Assembly (NCBI GenBank): GCA_016195815.1
Contig: JACPYX010000008.1
Coordinates: 62,001 to 126,000 of the forward strand
Reading direction: 5' to 3'
Source: Chloroflexota bacterium
GTDB taxonomy: Bacteria; Chloroflexota; Anaerolineae; Anaerolineales; Villigracilaceae
DNA: 64,000 bases
Within the stretch, counting starts at the first letter, position 1. Each line of letters starts with the position of its first letter. Shown here piece after piece: positions 8,704 to 16,729 of this stretch. The notes under the pieces were generated by a model. It did no database searches, had not been told where the DNA came from, and was given only the letters and a program-made list of their open reading frames with translations. A program made the position numbers and the translations under genes.

Positions 8704-8729
8704 AACGGGTTCCTGATTGGAACCCGTTC
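8703..8729. terminator. Hairpin between mutS2 and the alpha/beta hydrolase gene
   Basis: An 11-bp perfect stem, GAACGGGTTCC with loop TGATT, starts at the last base of the mutS2 stop codon. The two genes converge on it. The T-tracts are weak on both sides, so its termination strength is uncertain. Confidence 0.65.
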
Positions 8730-8734
8730 TATCA

Positions 8735-9730
8735 TCATAAAGTCTTGGCTATATAATCGGCCATTTGTCCCGATGTCCAGTAACTTCCATGAGCCGCACC
8801 AGGCGATATGCTTGTGCGGATTTCTTCGTCGTGGATGATGCCATTCGAGTTGGAATAAAGCGCATCAACGGGATAGGACGCGATATCATATCGACTCCAA
8901 AAATTCACCCAGCGCGGATTGCTCAGACCGTCCTGTCCATCCAGTAGGCCGAGCGCCTCCGGATCGAGTTTTTCCTTGTTATAGAATTTTTCGACCAATG
9001 AGTCGGCGCGCAAAGTCATGGGCGCGATCGGTGAACCGAAGGTGTACAGGCGCCTGAGCCGCAAGCGGTCCCCTTTTACCATTTGGCGCAGTTCATCCAT
9101 ATAAGAAGCCATTGATGTTGTGTTTTCGCTTTTATGCTTCTTTTTCGAAAACAAGTGGAATAAAAGATCGTGCGCGATCAGGCTTCCTGCGGAATGGCCG
9201 AAGATGGTCAACGAAAATCTTTCATTGGGATCCGATATGCGTTTTGAAATTGCCTGCGCGATCTCAATAAATATATGGTTTCGCACCGAAGCTTCCCCGT
9301 CACCCGAAACATAATAGATCAGGTCTGACGCGCCGAAGAAAAGCCAGTCGCGGACCATGCCATGCAGTCCCAGAATGCCGGCGTAGGCAGCTTTCATATT
9401 TTTCCTGGCGAGGCTCCTAATAGCGATTTCCACACTCGACAGAAGTTGTTCCGGCTGATTCGGATCCGGCTTGATATCATTATACGGTGGCCGTCCCCAC
9501 ACAATTGGGATTTCCGATGCAAAACCGGAAAAATCGTTCTTGGGATAATTCTTCAGGGAAGCCTGCACGCCCCGATGTAATTCTCCGTATTGCTTCCGGC
9601 ACATGGTTGGATTTTTATCCGGGGTGATCCCGTGGATAAAAATGGGGATCTCCACCCAGGGTGTGTCTTCACTGACGCGTCTGGCGCGTCGAGACTTCGC
9701 TGCGGCTGGCTTGCGACTGGTAGTGGACAT
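8735..9730 (-). CDS. Predicted alpha/beta hydrolase (lipase/esterase-like)
   Basis: The 331-residue protein has the nucleophile elbow GHSAG (in LTIFGHSAGSLIAHDLL), typical of serine lipases and esterases of the alpha/beta fold. An oxyanion-type segment, IPIFIHGITPDKNP, lies near residue 30. TFGSPIAPM and a late His in GAAHGSYW could supply the rest of a triad. No signal peptide is seen, and the basic first 25 residues suggest a cytosolic protein. The substrate is unknown. It converges with mutS2 and is divergent from the small gene at 9849. Its start at 9730 is the first ATG of the frame. Confidence 0.75.
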   Translation of the reverse strand: MSTTSRKPAAAKSRRARRVSEDTPWVEIPIFIHGITPDKNPTMCRKQYGELHRGVQASLKNYPKNDFSGFASEIPIVWGRPPYNDIKPDPNQPEQLLSSVEIAIRSLARKNMKAAYAGILGLHGMVRDWLFFGASDLIYYVSGDGEASVRNHIFIEIAQAISKRISDPNERFSLTIFGHSAGSLIAHDLLFHLFSKKKHKSENTTSMASYMDELRQMVKGDRLRLRRLYTFGSPIAPMTLRADSLVEKFYNKEKLDPEALGLLDGQDGLSNPRWVNFWSRYDIASYPVDALYSNSNGIIHDEEIRTSISPGAAHGSYWTSGQMADYIAKTL

Positions 9731-9848
9731 CGTCTCTCCTCATCAGCGACCAAATCAATTACACAAGTCGAAACACGAAGCACGCGCAAACGTGACGCGC
9801 CAGGGAGCGCGATATAATTTGTCAAAACGCCAATGCGAGGGAACAGCC

Positions 9849-10073
9849 ATGTCAATTGATGATGCCATCCAGCAAATGGCCGACAAGATCAAAACCGCCT
9901 CTGCCAGCGCAGAAATGAAGGCCGTCAAAATATCCGGCGAGGAGGCGCGGCTTTCTGTGTACGCGCCTGCTGGTGACATGCAAAGAATCAAAGACGCCAC
10001 TTTTCAGCCCGCGATTGACATGCTCAATAACGATGGGCTTGATATTCAAGTCTTCGTCTATGAAAAAGGATAG
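9849..10073 (+). CDS. Small conserved protein of unknown function
   Basis: The 74-residue acidic cytosolic protein begins MSIDDAIQQMADKIKTASAS and has no recognised domain. Predicted features are an N-terminal helix, then beta strands (MKAVKISGEEARLSVYAP) and a C-terminal alpha/beta part (NNDGLDIQVFVYEKG). A TATAAT box lies at 9811-9816 and GCGAGGGAAC precedes the ATG. Its last 14 bases overlap the start of threonine synthase, which suggests translational coupling, so it may be linked to threonine synthesis or its regulation. I do not recognise the family. Confidence 0.65.
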   Translation: MSIDDAIQQMADKIKTASASAEMKAVKISGEEARLSVYAPAGDMQRIKDATFQPAIDMLNNDGLDIQVFVYEKG

Positions 10074-11136
10074 GCGACGCGTGGCCTATAGCGGACTTCT
10101 TTCCAGGTACGGACACTTATTAAATCTCCCGCCTCATACGCGGACCATCAGCCTGCTCGAGGGGGACACGCCTTTGATTCCCGCCGATTATCTATCGCGC
10201 CAACTCGGCGGCGGCTTTGAGTTGTTCATCAAATTTGAAGGCCTCAACCCAACTGGTTCATTCAAAGACCGCGGCATGACCGCCGCCGTCAGCGAGGCAT
10301 TTGGGCGCAACGCCACAACCGTGATTTGTGCATCTACTGGAAACACCGCCGCGTCCGCCGCGGCGTACGCGGCGCGCGCAGGAATGAAATCCATCGTGCT
10401 GATCCCGCAGGGAAAAGTTGCGGCGGGAAAGTTGGCGGGCGCGGCCGCGTATGGCGCGCGGGTGATTCAGATCGAAGGTTCATTCGACGACGCGCTGACG
10501 ATGGTCATTGAGATCACGAACAAGCATCCCATCTGTTTGGTGAACTCGATCAATCCGTATCGCATCGAGGGGCAAAAGACCGGCGCGTTCGAAATTTGCG
10601 ATGCAATAGAGTCTGCGCCGGATTGGTTGTGCCTGCCGGTTGGCAACGCTGGAAATATCAGCGCCTATTGGGCTGGCTTCAAACAATACAACGAAATTAA
10701 ATCAACTGGCCTGCCGCAAGTGTTGGGAGTGCAGGCCGCAGGCGCGGCTCCGCTCGTGATTGGGCACGCCGTTGAAAATCCGGAAACGGTTGCGACAGCC
10801 ATCCGCATCGGCAAACCGGCGCGCGGCGAACAAGCTTTGCAAGCCGCCGAAGAATCCAACGGAAAGATCATCGCGGCCACCGACACGCAGATCGTTGACA
10901 TGCAAAAGCTGCTGGCGCGGCTTGAAGGCATTTGGGTCGAGCCTGCGTCTGCGGCCGGGCTGGCGGGGCTGGCAATCGAGATCGAGAATGGCAATCTAAA
11001 TCCGAAGGGCAAAAGGGTCGTCGCCATCTGCACCGGCCACGGATTGAAAGACCCGGACATCGTTATCAAAGATATGGTCAAGCCGCAGGTAGTCATGCCG
11101 AATTTGTCGGCGTTGGAAGAAGTTATTTTGGGGTAA
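10060..11136 (+). CDS. thrC: Threonine synthase
   Basis: The 358-residue PLP enzyme (fold type II) converts O-phosphohomoserine to threonine and phosphate. Signatures are FEGLNPTGSFKDRGM with the PLP lysine, CASTGNTAASAAAYAARAG for the phosphate/PLP loop, LPVGNAGNISAYW (glycine-rich PLP phosphate cradle) and ICTGHGLKDPDIV at the end. The start at 10060 overlaps the preceding small gene by 14 bases. A GTG at 10081 is the alternative. Homoserine kinase follows 72 bases after the stop, so the last two steps of threonine synthesis are together. Confidence 0.95.
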   Translation: MKKDRRRVAYSGLLSRYGHLLNLPPHTRTISLLEGDTPLIPADYLSRQLGGGFELFIKFEGLNPTGSFKDRGMTAAVSEAFGRNATTVICASTGNTAASAAAYAARAGMKSIVLIPQGKVAAGKLAGAAAYGARVIQIEGSFDDALTMVIEITNKHPICLVNSINPYRIEGQKTGAFEICDAIESAPDWLCLPVGNAGNISAYWAGFKQYNEIKSTGLPQVLGVQAAGAAPLVIGHAVENPETVATAIRIGKPARGEQALQAAEESNGKIIAATDTQIVDMQKLLARLEGIWVEPASAAGLAGLAIEIENGNLNPKGKRVVAICTGHGLKDPDIVIKDMVKPQVVMPNLSALEEVILG

Positions 11137-11208
11137 ATCTGTTTAATTACAAAGGACACGAAGGAAAAACTTTGCGCTCTCTGCGTGCTTAGCAGTTCAA
11201 AAAAAATC

Positions 11209-12138
11209 ATGGAATTTTTGGTAAAAGTCCCCGCTACTTCCGCCAACCTCGGGCCCGGTTTCGACGCGCTGGGCCTTGCGCTCGATCTGTGGAATGAGTC
11301 TGTTTTTGAAACGGATTCGGTAACGGATGAGCAAACGAATCAACGCATAGCAATCTCCATTGACATTAACGGCGAGGGCGCGGGGAAACTGCCTGAAAAT
11401 AAAAACAATTTGATCCTGCATACTGCCCATCGCCTTGCAGAACAGACTGGCAAATCGCTTCCGTCCTTTCGCCTCCGTTGTATAAATCGCATCCCGCTCG
11501 GCTCAGGGCTGGGATCGTCCGCGGCCGCGATCCTGACGGGCCTGCTCGGCGCGAATGCATTGCTGGGCAATCCGCTTTCCCGCGACGAAATCTTGAATCT
11601 TGCCGCAGAAATGGAAGGCCATCCCGATAATGTTTCGGCCGCGCTGATGGGCGGACTGGTCGTTTCGACCATTGTCAACGAAGAAATCATCGCACATAAA
11701 ATAGACGTCGGGCCGATGGCAATCACGGTCGTAACACCAGACCTTCATTTCCCCACACAACAAGCACGCGCGGCTTTGCCAAAACAGGTCTCGATGAAAG
11801 ACGCGGTTTACAACATCAGCCGCGCCGTGTTGGCGGCAAAAGCTTTTGAATGCGGCGATCTCGAATTACTCGGTCGGGTCATGGAAGATAAATTGCACCA
11901 GCCGTATCGCCTGCCGTTGATCCCCGGCGCGCAAACTGTGATGAACGCAGCCAAACGCGCGGGAGCGGCGGCCGTGGCCTTATCCGGTGCGGGACCAAGC
12001 CTGATCGCGTTCTCGGCCAAACAAGATGCAGGCATTGGCAAGGCAATGAAGCTGGTATTTGAATCTTTTGGTTTATCGGCGCGCGTCTTTGAGTTGGAAG
12101 TCAGCGAAGAGGGAGCGAGGGTAGAAAGCGGCAAATAG
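11209..12138 (+). CDS. thrB: Homoserine kinase
   Basis: The 309-residue GHMP kinase phosphorylates homoserine with ATP, making the substrate of the adjacent threonine synthase. MEFLVKVPATSANLGPGFD is the family N-terminus and IPLGSGLGSSAAAI the ATP-binding GHMP motif, while ALSGAGPSLIAF near the C-terminus is GHMP motif 3. The start at 11209 follows from these conserved residues. An upstream TTG at 11185 would add eight unrelated residues. The gap before it (11137-11208) contains an ACACGAAGGAAAAACTTTGCG repeat-like stretch rather than a promoter I can identify. Confidence 0.95.
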   Translation: MEFLVKVPATSANLGPGFDALGLALDLWNESVFETDSVTDEQTNQRIAISIDINGEGAGKLPENKNNLILHTAHRLAEQTGKSLPSFRLRCINRIPLGSGLGSSAAAILTGLLGANALLGNPLSRDEILNLAAEMEGHPDNVSAALMGGLVVSTIVNEEIIAHKIDVGPMAITVVTPDLHFPTQQARAALPKQVSMKDAVYNISRAVLAAKAFECGDLELLGRVMEDKLHQPYRLPLIPGAQTVMNAAKRAGAAAVALSGAGPSLIAFSAKQDAGIGKAMKLVFESFGLSARVFELEVSEEGARVESGK

Positions 12139-12166
12139 AAAGGGGCGCCTGCCGGATATGGGAACA

Positions 12167-12320
12167 TCAAACCAAAACGGAACGGCGTCCCGCCCTCCGC
12201 CGTCCCATCCGTTTTATCCGTGAATCCGTTACAAAGTCCGTTTACAACTTAGCGAACCTCGATACCACCTTCGCCGCCTGCCCCCGACTGGGGAGGGTGA
12301 ATGGGGCGGTCCATCACGCC
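12167..12320. repeat. Direct repeat copy 1: decayed duplicate of the glyA-gcvT 3' end
   Basis: The segment matches 13067-13199. Fifty-two bases (12199-12250) are identical to 13097-13148, and the match runs on through a degenerate version of the last codons of the SHMT-GcvT gene up to the shared CCATCACGCC. On the minus strand it would read GVMDRP and then drift to IHPPQSGAGG, because about 21 bases are inserted. The two copies frame the MNT-HEPN cassette. Confidence 0.8.
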
Positions 12321-12697
12321 GCGCTCAATTTCTGTTTTATAAATTTCCGCACAGTGCCAGCTGCTGCATAAGCAGACTTGGCATCTTCCTTTTCTGCGGT
12401 TTCACCAGGATAACGCACACGCACTGAAAACCGCTCCATTGTCACCAGATCGGCACGCAGCATTTCAAAACTGCTGTCTATTTCTTCACACAAGAGCATT
12501 AACTCAATGAGATTATGAATTTTGGGGATATATTTTTCGTTTTCCTGCAAAACTGCTTTGAGATATTTCTCGGCGCATTGCTGACAGTGAAAACAAACTG
12601 CATCATAGTTGGGTGAGGTGCGTGCCCGTAACTCGCGACCTGCTGTCGCGAAATCACCTTCCGCTTTATCAACCCACTCAATTGTTGCGGAATTCAT
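12314..12697 (-). CDS. HEPN domain protein (toxin of an MNT-HEPN pair)
   Basis: The 127-residue all-helical HEPN protein begins with the family-typical EWVDKAEGDFATAGREL and contains FHCQQCAEKYLKAVL. HEPN partners of minimal nucleotidyltransferases act as toxins, often RNases, in two-gene toxin-antitoxin systems. The classic RX4-6H RNase motif is not visible. RVRYPG occupies the equivalent region, as in many MNT-linked HEPNs. The start overlaps the end of the MNT gene by 20 bases, a typical coupled arrangement. Its stop lies inside the duplicated gcvT end. Confidence 0.88.
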   Translation of the reverse strand: MNSATIEWVDKAEGDFATAGRELRARTSPNYDAVCFHCQQCAEKYLKAVLQENEKYIPKIHNLIELMLLCEEIDSSFEMLRADLVTMERFSVRVRYPGETAEKEDAKSAYAAAGTVRKFIKQKLSAA

Positions 12698-13037
12698 AGA
12701 TAACCTTTCCCTCCTTGAGGACCTCTCGCAAAAAGAAGTCGCCCATTTTCACGCGTTTCGCCAGATATTTTGGCGTGTGGACAATTAAGTCCAACCCAAA
12801 TCTGTATTCTATCTGCTGGCAGATTTGAATAGCTTGCTGTGTGTCTCTTAGTTTCGTGTTCATCACGACCAACATATCCACGTCACTTTCAGGGCGTGGA
12901 TTTCCGCGCGCATACGAGCCGAACAAAATAATTTTCTGCGGCTTGAATTTTTCCACAATCTGCTTGACCACCTGATTGATGGCTCTTTGTGGAATACGCT
13001 TGCGTTTGTCAATCGTTGGTACATTTACAGTGACCAT
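12678..13037 (-). CDS. Minimal nucleotidyltransferase (MNT, antitoxin-like)
   Basis: The 119-residue DNA polymerase beta-superfamily nucleotidyltransferase has the motif GSYARGNPRPESDVDMLVV (GSX10DXD), which holds two metal ions. In characterised MNT-HEPN pairs this partner neutralises the HEPN toxin by AMPylating or otherwise modifying it. Start MVTVNVPTIDKRKRI at 13037 is chosen. The frame runs further upstream, but that part crosses the repeat and is not protein-like. It is first in a two-gene operon with the HEPN gene, inserted directly downstream of the SHMT-GcvT gene on the same strand. Confidence 0.88.
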   Translation of the reverse strand: MVTVNVPTIDKRKRIPQRAINQVVKQIVEKFKPQKIILFGSYARGNPRPESDVDMLVVMNTKLRDTQQAIQICQQIEYRFGLDLIVHTPKYLAKRVKMGDFFLREVLKEGKVIYEFRNN

Positions 13038-13066
13038 CTTGAAGTAATTATACAGCCGCTTTCCAT

Positions 13067-13199
13067 TCAAACAAAACGAGACGGCGTCCCACCCACGCCG
13101 TCCCATCCGTTTTATCCGTGAATCCGTTACAAAGTCCGTTTACAACTTTGCAAACCTGCTCACCACCTTCGCCGCTGTGGCGGGGCGATCCATCACGCC
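13067..13199. repeat. Direct repeat copy 2: true glyA-gcvT 3' end and downstream hairpin
   Basis: This partner of 12167-12320 contains the genuine last 20 codons of the SHMT-GcvT fusion and the downstream flank. The flank carries a perfect hairpin, GACGGCGT with loop CCCACCC (13080-13102), that could end the fusion transcript. The core ATCCGTTTTATCCGTGAATC recurs in diverged form at 21301-21347. Confidence 0.8.
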
Positions 13200-16100
13200 A
13201 CCTTGATGGATTAGGATCGGCGTGCCTTCCTTGATGTAAGCATTTTCCAAATACGCCTGACCGGTAATGAATCTCTGTCCATCAATGGCACAGGAGGTGA
13301 CGAAGCCAATGCGTTCGCCGTTGGCATTCATCACAGGGTCGCCGTTATGCGCCATGCGGACGCGCTGCTCATCGAACGTAAAGCGGATGACCACGCCTTT
13401 GCGCTCTTTCTCGCGCGCTACATAAGCGTCACGACCAATGAACCACGGCTTGTACGGTTTCACGTACGAACCGAATCCGCCTTCAGCCACGCCGAGATCG
13501 CGTCCGTCAAACTTGCCCGAGCCGAGTCCCATTTCGTGACCGTACAACGGCAGACCCGCTTCGGTACGCAACGAGTCGCGCGCACCCAAACCGATCGCTT
13601 TGACACCAAACTGCTCGCCCGCTTTCAACACTGCATTCCAAAAGTCCACGGCGCGTTCGGGGTGGACGAACAATTCAAACGCCATTTTCTCGCCGGTATA
13701 ACCCGTGCGCGAAACGATCAAGTCAAACCCACCGACCACGGCATCGCACAACTCAGTCCGCTTCAACTTCATGATGCGCGCGCGGGTCTCGCTATCCACG
13801 CCCATCGCCAGCAGCGTGTCGCGGCTCTTCGGTCCTTGCAGGGCAATATCCACTCGCATGGCTGAACCAGCTTTCGGGTCCCGTAAGTTGCGTATCTCCG
13901 CGTTATAACCATACGTCCGCGCCCACGGTCGTCCGTTGTCAATTTTCACTTTGCCATCGCGCACACTTTCCAACCACGTGCGATCCTTGTCATCGTTCGA
14001 CGCGTTCACGACCACGAGATAATTATCCCAGCCGCGGCGATAGATGAGCGTATCATCGATCACGTCCGCATCGGGCGTGAGGAAATGCGAATACAACGAC
14101 TCGCCCGGCAGCAACCCGCCGCAGTCATTGCCGCAGACCGTATCGAGGAACGACGCCGCATCCGCGCCGCGCACATCGTACACGCCCATGTGCGAAACAT
14201 CGAACAAGCCCGCCGCATTGCGCGTGGCAAGATGCTCCTCAAAAATACCCGTGTATTGCACCGGCATTTCCCAACCCGCAAATGGGACCATTCTGCCGCC
14301 GAGGTCGCGATGCGTTTGATTCAACGCCGTCTTTTTTAATTCGCCCTCAACTTCATTCCAGACGAAAGGCGGCATCCCCAAAGGGGACGCTGCCGCCTCT
14401 TTCTTCGATTTGGGCTGGTCGCCAATAAACCAAGGTTTATCTTCGCTGACGGCTTTGCCTGCAACCGCCGCAACTTTGGCTTTCACTTCACTGACGAAGA
14501 AAGGTCCCGGCATCCGCTTCGCGCTGAAATCTTTCTTGCCATCCAAATTGAACGACATATATCCATCAGATAAATCTCTCAACCAAGTCGCTACAACATT
14601 TGCTTTCGCGGCCGGCACCGCCAATTGATAGAACGTATCGTCCACGTTCACCAACGTTCCTTTCACTTTGCCTCTTGGTGTGGAAATTTCTGTCGCCTGA
14701 CTCATCCCCACCTTGAGCGCAGATAAATCAGATGACACAGCATAATCCAACATCTGCCGCACGCGATCACCGCTCAACTCATACACAACTGCCGTCTTCG
14801 CCTTCGGCGCATCATCAATGTAATAGAAGTGTGGGTAACCATGCTGCGTCGGCTTGAAATCAATGCCCGCCGATTCAGATAACTTGCGAATCTTCAACTT
14901 GGCATCATTCAACACTTTGAAATCCAATTTTGCTCTGCGTTGTCGTCCCTTGCGGACGGTATCCACACTATGCGGCGCGCACGCGATCAACACATCCGCC
15001 ATAATATCCGCCAGCTGACGAGTCTTCTTCTCATCGAAGCCGCGCTGTGTGATCCACGGCGTGCCGAGACGAATGCCGCTCGGGTCGGCTGAATTCTTGT
15101 CACCGGGAATCGTATTGCGATTGACCACTACACCGACAATATCCAAAATGCGCGAAGCCTGATCACCGCTGAGCTTCGTGCCATCCTCACCGACCACGCT
15201 GGTGCAATCTACGTTTACTAAATGTGTATCCGTGCCGCCAAACGGGACGCGCAGTCCGCGTTTCTCGAATTGGTCAGCCATTGCTTTCGCGTTCTTGAGA
15301 GTCTGCGCCTGCAATTGCTTGAATTGTTTGGTTTGTGTGAGTTTGAAAGTCAAAGCCAGCGCCGCGAACACATTGACATGCGGTCCGCCCTGCTCACCGG
15401 GGAAGACGGCTTTATCGATCTTCTTCGCGATTGCCGCATCGGTCGTCAGCAACACTGCGCCGCGCGGGCCGTCGAGACTCTTGTGCGTTGTGGACATCAC
15501 GACATGGGCATGACCAATCGGCGAAGGCACCACACCTGCCGCCACGAGTCCGCCAATGTGCGAAATATCCGCGAGGAAATAGGCGCCCACTTCATCCGCG
15601 ATCTCGCGGAATTTCTTCCAATCGGGAATCCATGAATACGATGAATAGCCCGCGATCAATAGCTTGGGTTTGTTTTCCAATGCCAGTTTGCGGATCGCTT
15701 CGTAATCCAGGCGTTCGTTTTCATCAATCGTGTAATGTACGGCCTTGTAATATTTTCCGCTTCGATTTACCGATGAACCATGCGAGAGATGTCCACCGTG
15801 CAGGAGGTTCAGTCCCATCACGGTATCGCCGAGATTGAGCAGCGCCTGATAGACCGCATTGTTGGCGGGCGCACCCGACAAAGCTTGTACATTCACATAG
15901 ATTTGATCGGCGCTGATGCCGTTCGCGGCGAAAGTCTGCGCCGCGCGGCGACGAGCCAGCGCTTCAACTGCGTCCGCATACTCGACGCCTTTGTAATAGC
16001 GCGGATCACCGCTGCGGCGATAATGAGCAAGCCGCGCGGGGTAATCGAGAATCTCCTCCTCGCTCATCCAACGCGACTCTTCATCGGGATAGCCTTCCGC

Positions 16101-16271
16101 GTAGATATTCTGGAAAGCCGAAGCCAATGCTTCGCGCACGGCCATTGGTGCAGTTGATTCGGATGGGATTAAGATTAATTTGCGGTACTGCCGCTCGGCT
16201 TCCAATTGAGTCAATTCAAAAATGTCGGGGGCGAGGTCGGCGAGTTTGCCGCGGACGAGAAAGTCAGGCAT
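13140..16271 (-). CDS. Fused serine hydroxymethyltransferase / aminomethyltransferase (GlyA-GcvT)
   Basis: The protein has 1043 residues. Residues 1-445 are serine hydroxymethyltransferase (LIPSEST, PLP Lys264 in STTHKSLDGPRG, RLGTPWITQRG), which interconverts serine and glycine with tetrahydrofolate. Residues about 645-1043 are a full GcvT aminomethyltransferase of the glycine cleavage system (VPFAGWEMPVQY, FDVSHMG, DADVIDDTLIYR with the expected catalytic Asp, SRTGYTGE, KPWFIGRDAY). Residues about 490-575 look like a second, degenerate GcvT-type N-terminal half (YELSGDRVRQMLDYAVSSDL ... YQLAVPAAKANVVATWL) in which the catalytic DD is replaced by KG. The protein should channel one-carbon units between serine, glycine and folate in the cytosol. 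AAAGGAG precedes the ATG, and a strong promoter lies upstream. Confidence 0.93.
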   Translation of the reverse strand: MPDFLVRGKLADLAPDIFELTQLEAERQYRKLILIPSESTAPMAVREALASAFQNIYAEGYPDEESRWMSEEEILDYPARLAHYRRSGDPRYYKGVEYADAVEALARRRAAQTFAANGISADQIYVNVQALSGAPANNAVYQALLNLGDTVMGLNLLHGGHLSHGSSVNRSGKYYKAVHYTIDENERLDYEAIRKLALENKPKLLIAGYSSYSWIPDWKKFREIADEVGAYFLADISHIGGLVAAGVVPSPIGHAHVVMSTTHKSLDGPRGAVLLTTDAAIAKKIDKAVFPGEQGGPHVNVFAALALTFKLTQTKQFKQLQAQTLKNAKAMADQFEKRGLRVPFGGTDTHLVNVDCTSVVGEDGTKLSGDQASRILDIVGVVVNRNTIPGDKNSADPSGIRLGTPWITQRGFDEKKTRQLADIMADVLIACAPHSVDTVRKGRQRRAKLDFKVLNDAKLKIRKLSESAGIDFKPTQHGYPHFYYIDDAPKAKTAVVYELSGDRVRQMLDYAVSSDLSALKVGMSQATEISTPRGKVKGTLVNVDDTFYQLAVPAAKANVVATWLRDLSDGYMSFNLDGKKDFSAKRMPGPFFVSEVKAKVAAVAGKAVSEDKPWFIGDQPKSKKEAAASPLGMPPFVWNEVEGELKKTALNQTHRDLGGRMVPFAGWEMPVQYTGIFEEHLATRNAAGLFDVSHMGVYDVRGADAASFLDTVCGNDCGGLLPGESLYSHFLTPDADVIDDTLIYRRGWDNYLVVVNASNDDKDRTWLESVRDGKVKIDNGRPWARTYGYNAEIRNLRDPKAGSAMRVDIALQGPKSRDTLLAMGVDSETRARIMKLKRTELCDAVVGGFDLIVSRTGYTGEKMAFELFVHPERAVDFWNAVLKAGEQFGVKAIGLGARDSLRTEAGLPLYGHEMGLGSGKFDGRDLGVAEGGFGSYVKPYKPWFIGRDAYVAREKERKGVVIRFTFDEQRVRMAHNGDPVMNANGERIGFVTSCAIDGQRFITGQAYLENAYIKEGTPILIHQGGVMDRPATAAKVVSRFAKL

Positions 16272-16375
16272 GAGAAATCTCCTTTAACGGAAACAGTTTT
16301 GAGGCGTCACCCTGAGCGCCGCACAATCTCTTTGCGCGCGGCAGTCGAAGGGTCAGCAAAGAAGCGTGCAATTGA

Positions 16376-16404
16376 ATTGTAGGACGGGACGAGGGGAGGG
16401 TCAA
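16376..16404 (-). promoter_or_regulatory. Sigma-70 type promoter for the SHMT-GcvT gene
   Basis: On the minus strand TTGACC and TACAAT are 17 bases apart, close to the bacterial consensus. The predicted start leaves a leader of about 100 bases before the ATG at 16271. No glycine riboswitch was recognised in that leader. Confidence 0.75.
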
Positions 16405-16502
16405 GTGATAAAAGGCAGGATGGCGGGCTTTGAAAGTCCACATACTTTCAGAGATCACGGCTTATGCCGGGAGTCTGCGTTCTCCAAATCCGGCATGTCT
16501 TC

Positions 16503-16531
16503 TTGACGCTCATCAAACGCGGTGGTATCCT
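16503..16531 (+). promoter_or_regulatory. Promoter upstream of the aminotransferase leader
   Basis: TTGACG (16503-16508) and TATCCT (16526-16531) are 17 bases apart. Transcription from about 16538 would pass through the stem 16545-16551/16634-16640 and then the terminator at 16655-16683 before reaching the gene at 16767. Confidence 0.55.
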
Positions 16532-16544
16532 TGCGCCCAATGTT

Positions 16545-16640
16545 CTCACTTCTGACTGACACCCGCACTAATAATACCCGCACTCGCATAGCGCTGGGAC
16601 GTTGGTGCTTGGAACAGAAGACACTTCAAAGAAAAGTGAG
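16545..16640 (+). promoter_or_regulatory. Candidate structured leader (possible riboswitch or small RNA)
   Basis: CTCACTT (16545-16551) pairs with AAGTGAG (16634-16640), enclosing about 80 bases with the direct repeat ACCCGCACT. It is followed 15 bases later by an intrinsic terminator and then by a metabolic gene. I compared it by eye with the glycine, SAM, TPP, FMN, cobalamin, THF, glutamine and guanidine consensus motifs and with T-boxes and saw no match. Confidence 0.4.
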
Positions 16641-16654
16641 CTAATCCTGCACAC

Positions 16655-16683
16655 AAACGCCCCGATCTTCGGGGCGTTTTGTT
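16655..16683 (+). terminator. Intrinsic terminator upstream of the aminotransferase gene
   Basis: An 11-bp perfect stem, AAACGCCCCGA / TCGGGGCGTTT with loop TCT, is followed by TTTTGTT. No gene ends just upstream on this strand, so it belongs to a leader or a small RNA. Confidence 0.85.
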
Positions 16684-16708
16684 ACCCCGCCGGCCTCCGG
16701 CCATCTCC

Positions 16709-16729
16709 CCCAAATTCAGATAATTTGGG
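16709..16729. repeat. CCCAAATT/AATTTGGG palindrome (dispersed type)
   Basis: An 8-bp inverted repeat with a five-base loop, related in sequence to the 12-bp palindrome at 54713-54741. It lies in the leader of the aminotransferase gene. Confidence 0.5.

Noticed and set aside
12181-12250. Repeat array (CRISPR-like) formed by the TCCGTGAATCCGTT copies
   Set aside because: Only three copies exist, at unequal distances (about 900 bp and 8 kb), with genes between them.
16272-16375. Glycine riboswitch before the SHMT-GcvT gene
   Set aside because: It would be expected in this context, but the tandem GGAGAG/GCCGAAGG-type core was not found on the minus strand.
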